DNA of 64,000 nucleotides. It comes from Saccharothrix ecbatanensis (GTDB lineage Bacteria; Actinomycetota; Actinomycetes; Mycobacteriales; Pseudonocardiaceae). Each line of letters begins with the position of its first letter. Position 1 is the first letter of the stretch. The notes below the pieces were generated by a model that was given only the letters and a program-made list of their open reading frames with translations, was not told the origin of the DNA and made no database searches. Position numbers and translations under genes: made by a program. Positions 34,901 to 43,414 of this stretch are shown one piece after another. The DNA lies in the NCBI RefSeq assembly GCF_014205015.1, contig NZ_JACHMO010000001.1, forward strand, positions 3,906,001-3,970,000. Direction: 5' to 3'.

Positions 34901-37192
34901 CGTGATCAACGTCGTCAGGCCTGCGGCGGCCTCGCCCGAGCGATGCGGTCCGAGCGAGGCCAGGCCAGTGGCGGCCTTGTAGGTTTGGCTGTTCCGCGCC
35001 AACAGCGCGTGGAAGACTTCAGCGCACCGGCCATGGAACTCGATGTCGATCTCGACCAGGCCGGTCGCCGCCTGCGCGACGTCGCCGTCGTTGTACGAGG
35101 GGTCGTCCAGGATCGCGGTCAACGCCTCGACCGCGCGGGCACGAGCCGCGCCGCCGAACCCGGCGAGCACTACGGCGGCGGCGCGCAGGTCGTCGCCGTC
35201 GGCGATTGGGTCATCGAGCACCGCGCGCAGCCCGCGCTCGGACACCTCCCGCTCGTCGCACCCGCACTCGGACAGCGCCTCGGCTGCCGACAGTCGGTGC
35301 ACGACCGGCACCGTGCCGTCGTCGACGACCGAACGGAGCAGCACGAGCGCCGACTCCGACCCGGGACCGCGCAACCGGGTCGCGAGCGCGGTGGCCGCCT
35401 CCACCCGTGAACTCCACGGCGCCTCGGCGTCGTCCACCAGGTCGGCCAGCCACCGAGCCAAGCCCGGGTGGTGCGCGGCTCGGCTCGTCTGCGCCAGGAT
35501 CTCCGCGGCGTCCGGCCGGGTGGTCAGGGCCCACGCGCGGACCGTGGCGAGGAACGCGTCCACGACGGGCGAGCTCGCCGGCGCGTGCGAGGCCAGCAGG
35601 CGGGCGGCCAGCAGATGCCTGTCGGCGCTCCCCCGGTGCAGGGATTCGATCAAGCCGTCGGTACGGTCGGGCCGCAGGCGGGTGTAGTGCAGCAGCACGG
35701 CGCGGGCGTGACGACCGCCCTCGCGGGGACGGGCGACGTGCACGAGTCGGCCGAAGTCAGGGTGGTCCGGATCGAAAGCCTCGGGTAACAGCCGGGCCTT
35801 CGCGGTGGCAGCGAGGTGCTCGGCGAAGCTGTGGTGCAGGAAGTGCAGGTCGTCGCCGGCCCGCCGGGTGAACGGGCCCACCGCCGCGAGGTGGGCGACA
35901 AGGTCGTCCGGGTCATTCCGCGGGACATGCTCGGCCGCCCACTCGCTGATCGCGGTCAGCAGCGGGGTGTCCACTTCGAGGCGCACCCGGCCGAGGTGTT
36001 CCAGCAGCTGGTCCGTGACCTCGTCGAACAAGCTCGCGGCAGGATGCGCGGTGCGCAGGTACTTCAGGTACGCCTCGTACAGTTCGTACTGGTTGTCCGG
36101 CAGCGGGCGGTCGCCGTACTGCTCGAAGATGATCGCCGCGATCGTCGCCAACAACGGCACGCAGACGAGTTCGTCCAAGTGCGCGCCACGGATCTGGCGC
36201 AGGAAGCGCCCGGTCCGCTCGTCGTCTGCGAACCAGTTGCCGGCGAAGCGGGCCAGTGCCTGCTCGTCGAACGGCTGCAACTCGTACCGTGCGGCGCCGA
36301 CGCGCTGGAGCGGGGCCAGGGACGCGCCGTCGATCGGCCTGGTGGTGACCACGACCCGGTAGGGCGAAGTCGGTTCGGCCCACGCCGCCAGCACACCCAC
36401 GAGCCGGTCGCGATCGTCGGTGTCGGCGACCTCGTCCAGGCCGTCGACCAGCAGCAGCCAGCGGCAGCCCGCGACGCGGTCGCCCAGCACTGTGGCGTCC
36501 GGCGGCGCGCCGAGCAGGGCACCGTACTCGGCGCGCGCGCTGCCCGCCAACGCCTCCGGGAACGGCAGGTCGAGCCGGGCGGCCAGTTCCCGCGCGGTCA
36601 GGCGCAGCGGTACCACCGGTTCGGCGAGCGCAGCGGTGCCACCACCGGTCCAGCGGTCGGCGACATCGGCCGCCAAACGCAGCGCCAGAGTCGACTTGCC
36701 CTGGCCTGGACCACCGGTGACCAAGACGTGGTCGTCGGTGTCGAGCGCTTCGCGGACCGTGCGAGCCGGGGGCCGGACCGTGACCCGGGTCGCCACCGCG
36801 GGCCGCGGTTCCGTCACCTGCCCCCCATCGTCCAGAAGCGGCACCGGCCGAGGTTGAGCGGGCGCCTGCTCCTCGGTGCCGGACCCGAGGTCCTGGCGGA
36901 CGTGAACGGTGGCCAACGACGGGCGACGCGCACCGGGCAACCGATAGGGCAACTCCTGAGCGGCACGCACCTGGGCGCGCAGCAGGAACACCACCTCGAT
37001 AGGCAGATGCGGCGCCTCGTCCCAATCCGCCGGAGGCGGCGCTGCGGACCGGTCCGCACTGGCGTAATGGACGTGCATCCCGCCGTGAAGGACCCCTACC
37101 TGCACAGCCGGCCCATGCACCCCACCGGTCATGTGGTTGGCGACGCGGCCGTCCTCCTCCACCCGACCCCCTCGTGTCGACGGTAGGGGCAT
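31985..37192 (-). CDS. NACHT NTPase with HEAT-like repeats and RHIM-like N-terminus
   Basis: A 1735-residue STAND protein. Residues 21-42 (MTGGVHGPAVQVGVLHGGMH) contain the V30-Q31-V32-G33 core of RHIM-like amyloid signalling motifs. The NACHT domain has Walker A GGPGQGKST (K166) and Walker B LLLVDGLDEVAD (D250; D253-E254), then winged-helix features (LVCVPLLATIAAIIFEQYGD). From about residue 500 to the end it is an alpha-solenoid of HEAT/Armadillo-like repeats (RAAAVVLAGFGGAARARAVE, RAAQRLVGLGPEHHAEVAGQ, LRAIATDASLPVTVRRDAAR), a likely sensor. No nuclease effector is fused. Such proteins act in bacterial antiphage or self/non-self responses, often with a separately encoded effector that carries the same amyloid motif. 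The start is uncertain; ATG at 37132 would keep the motif. Confidence 0.8.
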   Translation of the reverse strand: MPLPSTRGGRVEEDGRVANHMTGGVHGPAVQVGVLHGGMHVHYASADRSAAPPPADWDEAPHLPIEVVFLLRAQVRAAQELPYRLPGARRPSLATVHVRQDLGSGTEEQAPAQPRPVPLLDDGGQVTEPRPAVATRVTVRPPARTVREALDTDDHVLVTGGPGQGKSTLALRLAADVADRWTGGGTAALAEPVVPLRLTARELAARLDLPFPEALAGSARAEYGALLGAPPDATVLGDRVAGCRWLLLVDGLDEVADTDDRDRLVGVLAAWAEPTSPYRVVVTTRPIDGASLAPLQRVGAARYELQPFDEQALARFAGNWFADDERTGRFLRQIRGAHLDELVCVPLLATIAAIIFEQYGDRPLPDNQYELYEAYLKYLRTAHPAASLFDEVTDQLLEHLGRVRLEVDTPLLTAISEWAAEHVPRNDPDDLVAHLAAVGPFTRRAGDDLHFLHHSFAEHLAATAKARLLPEAFDPDHPDFGRLVHVARPREGGRHARAVLLHYTRLRPDRTDGLIESLHRGSADRHLLAARLLASHAPASSPVVDAFLATVRAWALTTRPDAAEILAQTSRAAHHPGLARWLADLVDDAEAPWSSRVEAATALATRLRGPGSESALVLLRSVVDDGTVPVVHRLSAAEALSECGCDEREVSERGLRAVLDDPIADGDDLRAAAVVLAGFGGAARARAVEALTAILDDPSYNDGDVAQAATGLVEIDIEFHGRCAEVFHALLARNSQTYKAATGLASLGPHRSGEAAAGLTTLITDRRRPPEERVSSAGALAELGLQHRLAAAEHVVAIAAEPGTTPNNRWFIATVLLEQGALDHAVPLLHGLLVERGADLYDRLWAAKELVGLGVDHHGDATRALHAVANDPAAPGFVATQAWAELARLGSMEAVTALRHMLLDGDAAPVDRCRAAQRLVGLGPEHHAEVAGQMLELASTHPDPLARLEAWRTLRDLGTGLRVRADEEVRALSGRDQALAWETWQHLVVVHRSDTDDPESSAAAVTAVLRDPTCSSKSRLAACRSLVNLGRRFEPAAAAGTVDILRSGNVPARDLYWVAQGFSSASAESQALITEALREVASHPHASSATVCKAVKSVEARGLPIGSELISALRTIVADETEEAQVRGEAAVALGRAVPEELPGAVDTVLSLYDSRPTWSWENNLKDLVALGVDIVPELPQETRHHVRIIAATLIAKTRPERRARALAELRELADDDALDLTWRTEAWLRLADLDPDARDDAIVFHRAIAYDGQEPVRDRSKAAAHWASLDRSVAHDAVALLREFATSTRHTAEERGAALTHLNSLWSARPSEVARLWLALARDPAAPTDLVRRAASFLSGPERLRLDRMLLADRSATPHERVGTTMESDQPTAARAAEAALRDTLDAVESNPPQRVEAAAALARLAPRLVPEAGRLLTELLHGRCAADEARHALTQLGGVWRRRVVADTEQVLANPAEHWRSRVKAASLIWRITSTPPTPVVDRTRALAYDEPVGDPNRVRLRYLLRAHDGLDPVRAFRDDERVRSAIRWTAANLLHEHTTADREARVRVLDAIATDPACRPALRWRAARDLLNSGARARPAGASALRAIATDASLPVTVRRDAARALGMGRPDLRFEMARVLLGLVDGATPLARLQVLEAIALFDPAAGVPDLEAMALDHALPPATRMRAADSLLDCDRTSRERAAVVVREIAHDPAVAPHVRLKAARALAHWSDTCRGEAQKMIVALRRELS

Positions 37193-37554
37193 CGTCCCAT
37201 GCGTGATGACGGTCTGTGCATCGATCGTGACTGCCGCCCAGCTCGCTCGGCGCGCGGTTCCATCACGCTATCCGACCGGCACAGACGGCAATCTGGGCAA
37301 GCACACACTGCAATCCGGCACCGTCACCGTCAGGCCGCGAGGTGCATCTGCTGCTTGTGCAGTGGCCGGGCTGACTCCGCCGGCACGCCGTCCAAAGGGG
37401 GACGGACTCCTGCGGACTGCGCCACGTCATAGGTGTGGGCTGTTCAGGGGTAGGTCCTGCTCCATAAGGGTGGTCGCCGATGGTGCCACCGTCATGGTCC
37501 TGGCGGCGTGCGGTCCCAGGAGGGCCGTGTTCCTCGACTGAAGGTGTCGCACCC
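37193..37554. other. divergent gap between NACHT gene and recombinase A2
   Basis: 362 bases containing the promoters of two divergent genes; I find no gene and no clear operator. Confidence 0.4.
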
Positions 37555-38975
37555 ATGACGACCAGCGCCTCTATGGATGATCAAAGCTTGTTGGACTGCT
37601 GGTTGCAGGCCAAACAACGTGAGACCGACCGAAGGCGGTCACAGAGCCCACACGTTCATTCCGGGTTGAGGTTTGCGTTCTACGGGCGGATGTCGACCTC
37701 GGAGTACCAGGACCGGCGTTCCTCGCGGTTGTGGCAGCGGGAGGTGTGCGAGCGTCTGGTCGCCGGGCGCGGAACGGTCGTGGCGGAGTTCTTCGACGAG
37801 TGCGCCTCGCGGCGGCGCCGGTGGTCTAATCGGCCGGAAGCTGCCCGGTTGCTGGAGGCGTTGACCGATCCGGACCCCGGGTTCGACGCGATCGTGGTCG
37901 GCGAGTACGAGCGCGCGTTCTGCGGTCGTCAGTTCGACGAGCTGGTGCCGTTGCTGCGCGCGGCGGGAGTGCAGGTGTGGTTGCCCGAGGTCGGCGGCCG
38001 GGTGGACCTGGAGGACGACGATCACCGTCGGTTGATGACGTTCCTTGGGGCGCAGTCGGAGCGGGAGCTGATCCGGGCTCGTAACCGGGCGTTGGCGTCG
38101 ATGAAGGCTCAGGCCGAGTTGGGCCGTTATCTGGGTGGGCGTCCGCCGTACGGGTACATGCTGGTCGACGGAGGCCCGCACCCCAAGCGTGCCGACGCGC
38201 GGTGGGGGGCGGCGGGCACGGAAGCTGGCGCCGGATCCTCGGACCGCCGGGCACGTGCGGTGGATGTTCGCCCGCCGTGTGGCGGGGATGTCGCTGGCCG
38301 GGATCGGCCGCGGGCTCAACGAGCGTGGTGCGCCGTGCCCGTCCGCGGCTGATCCGGGGCGCAACCGGCACCGCTCGGGTGAGGGGTGGGGTGTGCAGTC
38401 GGTGCGGACGATCCTGGAGAACCCCGCGCTACACGGGGCGTCAGGTGTGGAACCGGGTGGGGACCGACCGTGACGAGGTCGATCTGTGCACCGGGCGTCC
38501 GGGTCAGGTGCCGAACCTGCCGCAGGACTGGGCGGTCTCGCTGGAGGTCGTGCACACGCCGTTGGTCAGCGTGCGAGATTTCGTCGAGGTGCAGAGGGTG
38601 CGTGCCCGGCGACTGAACGACCGGGGCGATCGGCGTGAGTACCTGTTGGCGGGTTTGGTGGTGTGTGGTGTGTGTGGGCGGCGGATGGATGCGCATTGGG
38701 TGCACGGACGTCCGGGCTACCGGTGTCGTCATGGCTACAGCAGTGCCCGCCCGCGTCAGGTCGACAGGGCCGGGACGTTGTACTGGCGTGAGGAACGTCT
38801 GGTGGAGCACATCGTGGGTGCCCCCGCGCCCCGGCAACCGGGATCGGCCGTTGCCAGTGCCGCAGTCATCGAGACGCTGCGTGACGAGGGCGTCGAGGTG
38901 TTATGCGGGCGCGAGGCGGTCGAACTGCGCCAGGTACCCGCCGCGCGCACTCTGTTCGGTTCCCGCTGGACTTGA
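37555..38975 (+). pseudogene. large serine recombinase, type A (copy 2), two frameshifts
   Basis: Strongly similar to the copy at 10830 over its whole length, including the catalytic YGRMSTSEYQD, EYERAFCGRQFDELVPLLRA, RYLGGRPPYGYMLVDGG and a zinc ribbon CGVCGRRMDAHWVHGRPGYR. Two single-base insertions in short homopolymers break the frame: six G at 38204-38209 (five in copy 1) and four C at 38422-38425 (three in copy 1). Removing both restores a 472-residue protein of the same length as copy 1. The ATG at 37555 follows GAAGG by ten bases. Recent inactivation or sequencing error are both possible; every other feature is intact. Confidence 0.8.
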
Positions 38976-39429
38976 GCGGTGTGCTTCGGCCCATGATGCG
39001 CTTCTCGGGCTTTGCCGGCACTACCGGTGACACGTGATGTCCCGGCGTTATCAGTGCCGTAGTGGTCGGCACGTGACTGAATGCGAGGTCCGTCAAATTG
39101 ACAGACAGGTTCGACAATCATCCAGCAACTCGGCGCTTGGGCATCCAAGCGAAAACCCTCCGCTGCGGTGACCGCTGTTGACATCCTTGAGCCCTCGTCG
39201 ATCATAACACGGCGCCCGCCCCGACGGCGCAGCCTTAAGCGATCAATCCGAATATGCCGCGTCCGAGAATGGACAGCTTCAGTGCGCAGGTGTTAATGGC
39301 ACATTGCAGCCGGGAATCGACCGACTCGCAACCTGCCAGGATGTGCCTATAGAACTTAATAAAATCAACTCATCCGCCTTGTCAGCAGTCGGTGATCACT
39401 ACTTGACGCTGCCTACGGATCCTGGGGGC
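38976..39429. other. gap between recombinase A2 and cargo 2
   Basis: 454 bases, distinctly AT-richer than the flanks from about 39200 (CTATAGAACTTAATAAAATC near 39346). No gene or clear terminator is supported; the composition change marks the edge of the foreign cargo segment. Confidence 0.4.
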
Positions 39430-42400
39430 CTAAGCGGTTGACGGGACACTGCCGTCCGATCCGGAGAGCCTAGGGCGCAGACGTGCCACATCTGATGGCG
39501 CATAGGAGAACACGCCTGCCAACTCGAGTGCCGTCGCGGCCTCGACCAGGAAGTCTGATGGGATTTTCGCGCCACGCTGGGCCGCGATGTTGTTGGCCGT
39601 GATGAGGTACTCAACCGTCTTGTTCACGTCCAAGGCGTCGCCGATACAGACCAGCGCAGCGCAGGCAATCAGTAGCGCCGAACGATTCGGATCGTCGGGT
39701 GCGACTCGCGCGACACCCCACATCGCGTGATAGCGCCACGTGTCGGATGGGCCATCGCTTTCCTCCGCAGCCGTTAGAATGGACAAAAGATCGCTCCATG
39801 GATTGGCGGTCATGTGCCACCAGCCAGGCCTGCCGACCGTGACAAGCGCGAGTCGTTCATTCCATTCCTCGGCATTGCCTTGATCGATGACAACCTGACA
39901 GTCGGTCGGGACGTCGACGACACGCGCACTCAGGGCGTCCAGAACCTCTTGCCGCCTAACATCAAGCGCTTCTCGATACTGCGTGTCGTCTATTCTTTCG
40001 TCACTCAGTCGCTCTGCAGTGCGAAGTTGCTGCAGCGTCGTCGTCCCGAACGCTTCTACACCAAGCGATCTGGCCAGCCGTCTCTGCGCCAGGTCGTCCG
40101 ACCAGAGTGGTATACCTCGGTGCTTCGCAAGCGCAATCGGAGCAAGCCAGGGGGCTGATCCAGGAAGGTCAAGCTCATCGAGAGTTGTATCTGCGACCAT
40201 TTGGGTCGCGGCGAGAGAACTGTCGATTTTTGAGAAGCGGGCGAGGGTGTCGAGGTGGTCTTCGACGTCCATCTCGACGGCGGCGATTGAATCGGTCCTT
40301 GCGTCGTATCTTATGGATCCGCTGCTAGATGACTGACCTTCCAGAATAGCCCGACCTGCACGAATGTCCGTATGCGACGCGGACGAAATAAGGAGGCTTC
40401 GGAAGTTGCCTCGGAATTTGTCGAATTCGCCAAGCTCGCTAGCGATGAGTAGGGCGGACACATCGACCACGACGTCGCGGTTGAACGATGCGTTAGCAGC
40501 CTCCTCGTCGGCAACGTCGTCATCTTCGAGAGCTGCCGCTGTAATGAAGTAACCAAGAGGTCTGATTGCGAGAGTTGACGAATATGGCCTGCCCGCGGCC
40601 AACGCCAGCATGCCCAGGGGCAAACGGACCTGACGAATCATCTCGGTAATTTCGATGAGCGGACCGTGATCGCGGCGCGCAAGTTCGGTCATCTTGATAA
40701 TAAGGTCTTCGGTCGTTGGAGCCTGAAGGATTTTGATCGGGCTCCGGTCACCGTGGCGCTCCACATGAGCGTGAAGCGCAGCGAAGGCGGCTGCTCGGCG
40801 ATCGCCATCGAGGACTGCCCGCTGATCAGCAGGGGTAGCAGGTTCGTCCTCCGCGTTGCGCGTGTGTGTGATCACCGCTGTCAAAAGCGCGGCACTCAGC
40901 TCGACGTCGTCGGCAAAGATGTCTGCCAGTTCGAGCATGCGCGCGTACGTATGTGCAGTCAGCACGGTTTGCGTCAGCATGATGTACATCCACAAACGAG
41001 CTTGGTCTGCCGTGACAACTTTTGGCTCGTGGCGCGAGAGCGTAGTGAACGCATCGGCTTCTTCACCCAGTCGCATCTGAGCGTCTGCAAGTTGCCAGAT
41101 ATCGCGCTCTTCGGCGACCAGTTCGTCCGAGTTCACGCACTCGTTTAGCTGGCGTTCGATCCGTCGCCAGATCTGTTTGCCTTCGGGAGCGTTTGCGGCT
41201 TGGCGCACCAGCAGACGGGCGAGTAGCTGATGGGCAATACGGCGGTGAATTGGATCAATAGACGATGCGGTGAGGGCGTCAGTGATCGCATCATGTGCTT
41301 CCGGGTCGCGATTCATGTGTATGAGCAGCTCGGCGCGACGCAATGCGAACTCTGGTTTTTTATATCGAAGGTAGGCGGCCTTGGATGCCACTTCGGCATC
41401 ATCGAATCTGTCGGCGCTTGTCAGATAGTCGACGAGCTTCATTGCCCCGAAATCGTTACGCTCAGCCAACAGACGCAACTGCGGGAGGGCTGCATCGAGG
41501 TGAACACGTGCCTTCGCGCTGATCGCTGCAAGATCGCGGAGGTCAGGCGTGATGAGGTTGTCGTCAACCAGTGGGTTGAGTCGCGCCGACTCGTCTACTC
41601 CGAGATCGCTTAGACGCATGACGACCTGTACCAGGGACTCGGGCTGGTTTTTATCCAGTCGCTCGGCCAGATCGATCCATGCTGCGCGTTGGTCGTCGAC
41701 CTCGTTGGGATTGTCTCTCAACCGAAGTCGAGCTAGGTCCTGGTCCACGCCTGGAGGTAGTGAGTCGATCAGTCGCAACGCGAGGTCCCGCCGCTCGAGT
41801 GCAGTGGCAGCGGTTGCGGCGAACGTGAGAACGTCGGGTCTCTGCGACTCTCCGGTGGTCGCTCGGCCATCGGGTGCTGACAGGCTTCGATCGAGAACCT
41901 TCGTGAATTGGCCAGCCATGAGCAAGCTTTGCAAGAGCGTGTGCAATGCCGATTCGGTTGGACCGGACCAGTGGTGTAGCTGATCGACTGCATCAGAGGC
42001 GAGTTGGATCGCGCGGCGTTGGTCTGCAGGCTGCATGCGGGACGTCTGCGCTCTGCGGCTGAGTGTGCTAGCTAAGGCCTCCATCAGGCTGACCGAGTCG
42101 GGAACAAGCGCGAGCGCTTGCTCGAACAGATAGACAGCGCGATCGAAGTCGCCAGCATTCTCGCTACGGCGCGCGAGGAATGATAGGACTAGATCGTCAT
42201 CGGTGATCGCATCGAGTTGTGTATTGAGTTCATCCGACAGGACTAGGGGGGCAGCGGAACCTTCGGGATGCGCGAGTACGGCACGACCAATATCGAGACG
42301 CGCGTCGCCGGAAGCTTCCGCCATCGAGGCGGCAATCGTGATGAGGTCACGGGCCCGAGGTCGATTAGTGTCGAGTACGATTAGGCCCGCATTGCGGGTG

Positions 42401-43158
42401 TATCTGTATTTTGATTCGAGTGTTCGTTCGGCGACGAGGAGCAGCACATCGGCCGCCAATTCCACCAGACCATGGGCGCGCGCGTAGTCGGCTAATGCGA
42501 CAAGGCCGAGGCTTCTACCATTTGGCGAGAGCCAAGCTGGGTCACTGTCCTTGAGGGTGTGGATCACAACCTCCGGGGCCGTGCGGCCTCGCGCAAGATG
42601 GGCGGCCAATAGTGCAGCGGCGCCTGCGTTTACAGCCACAAGGGGCGCTAATGCCCTGACGACCGATGGAGGCAGACGCAAGAGGTTGTCCGAGTAGTCT
42701 GAAAGTGCCGTTTCTGCGAACTTTTCAGCGGCGATTTCCCAGGCTACACCAGCACTTGTCAACGCCTGAGTCTTGGGGACCATGACGTAGACGCCACCAC
42801 GCGGGCCGGTCTCTAGCGTTCTCGCTGACAGTTCTTGCCAGTAGATCGTCCGAGTGTCCTTGTCGATCAGCAGTAGATACATTGGCAGGGAATGGCCGAG
42901 CCAGTACGGGATATGTTTTTTCTTGGGACGGAACTTCCAACCCGTGTCCGTTTCCTCGCCGAACTGCGAGCGGCCGCCTTTCAGTTGCAACCCGACCAGC
43001 CGTCCGGTCGGAATTCCGTCACGTTTCAGTTCGACATGTGCATCGACGCCGAAGTCTGACGTCGTTTGTTCGCGGAAGGTGTGGCGAAGGAGTTCGTTGA
43101 TCTGAAACTCACAGAGACCGACGGAGGCCCGATCGATCCGGTTCGTATCGATGTTGAT
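39430..43158 (-). CDS. DUF4365 (PD-(D/E)xK-like) - helical repeat - PIN-like protein (cargo 2)
   Basis: About 1242 residues. The N-terminus has DUF4365 features of a restriction-endonuclease-like fold: CEFQINELLRHTFREQTTSD, D39 in FGVDAHVEL and Q58/K60 in LVGLQLKGG. A long middle of TPR-like helices follows (ALALVPDSVSLMEALASTLS, FALRRAELLIHMNRDPEAHD). A C-terminal region resembles a PIN nuclease: D899 in VVDVSALLIASELG and D1021-D1022 in LWSDDLAQRRLARSLG, as in the PIN modules of TPR-GreAB-C-PIN conflict proteins. Codon use and GC are clearly lower than the neighbours, indicating transfer. A perfect AAGGAGG lies seven bases before an ATC codon at 43158 and no standard start fits better; an in-frame GTG at 43443 would add 95 unconvincing residues. 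Probable two-nuclease defence factor (inference). Confidence 0.7.
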   Translation of the reverse strand: MNIDTNRIDRASVGLCEFQINELLRHTFREQTTSDFGVDAHVELKRDGIPTGRLVGLQLKGGRSQFGEETDTGWKFRPKKKHIPYWLGHSLPMYLLLIDKDTRTIYWQELSARTLETGPRGGVYVMVPKTQALTSAGVAWEIAAEKFAETALSDYSDNLLRLPPSVVRALAPLVAVNAGAAALLAAHLARGRTAPEVVIHTLKDSDPAWLSPNGRSLGLVALADYARAHGLVELAADVLLLVAERTLESKYRYTRNAGLIVLDTNRPRARDLITIAASMAEASGDARLDIGRAVLAHPEGSAAPLVLSDELNTQLDAITDDDLVLSFLARRSENAGDFDRAVYLFEQALALVPDSVSLMEALASTLSRRAQTSRMQPADQRRAIQLASDAVDQLHHWSGPTESALHTLLQSLLMAGQFTKVLDRSLSAPDGRATTGESQRPDVLTFAATAATALERRDLALRLIDSLPPGVDQDLARLRLRDNPNEVDDQRAAWIDLAERLDKNQPESLVQVVMRLSDLGVDESARLNPLVDDNLITPDLRDLAAISAKARVHLDAALPQLRLLAERNDFGAMKLVDYLTSADRFDDAEVASKAAYLRYKKPEFALRRAELLIHMNRDPEAHDAITDALTASSIDPIHRRIAHQLLARLLVRQAANAPEGKQIWRRIERQLNECVNSDELVAEERDIWQLADAQMRLGEEADAFTTLSRHEPKVVTADQARLWMYIMLTQTVLTAHTYARMLELADIFADDVELSAALLTAVITHTRNAEDEPATPADQRAVLDGDRRAAAFAALHAHVERHGDRSPIKILQAPTTEDLIIKMTELARRDHGPLIEITEMIRQVRLPLGMLALAAGRPYSSTLAIRPLGYFITAAALEDDDVADEEAANASFNRDVVVDVSALLIASELGEFDKFRGNFRSLLISSASHTDIRAGRAILEGQSSSSGSIRYDARTDSIAAVEMDVEDHLDTLARFSKIDSSLAATQMVADTTLDELDLPGSAPWLAPIALAKHRGIPLWSDDLAQRRLARSLGVEAFGTTTLQQLRTAERLSDERIDDTQYREALDVRRQEVLDALSARVVDVPTDCQVVIDQGNAEEWNERLALVTVGRPGWWHMTANPWSDLLSILTAAEESDGPSDTWRYHAMWGVARVAPDDPNRSALLIACAALVCIGDALDVNKTVEYLITANNIAAQRGAKIPSDFLVEAATALELAGVFSYAPSDVARLRPRLSGSDGSVPSTA

Positions 43159-43165
43159 CGGAGTG

Positions 43166-43172
43166 CCTCCTT
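43166..43172 (-). promoter_or_regulatory. AAGGAGG ribosome-binding site before an ATC codon
   Basis: Exact match to the anti-16S sequence at ideal distance (seven bases) from ATC at 43158-43156, just where the DUF4365 homology begins. It decides the proposed start, and implies either an ATC start or an ATG mutated by one base. Confidence 0.6.
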
Positions 43173-43414
43173 GCTGGCTTCTGGCTTGGTGACAGGCTAG
43201 TGCGCCACGGCCCGTAGTCGCACCTGCGGTCGTTGGGTCCACGCGATCGACGGTGCCGTCAAGCGTCGCGTCGCACCTTCCTCTGGAACTATCGCCGTCG
43301 CGAAGACAGCGGTCATCGTGACTCTCCGCTGACTCGCAGCAAGATCGTTTACCGCAGAGGGAAGCCACGTTGCGAAGGTCTCGCCTTCCTGTGGTGATAC
43401 GGAAGGCGGATGTC

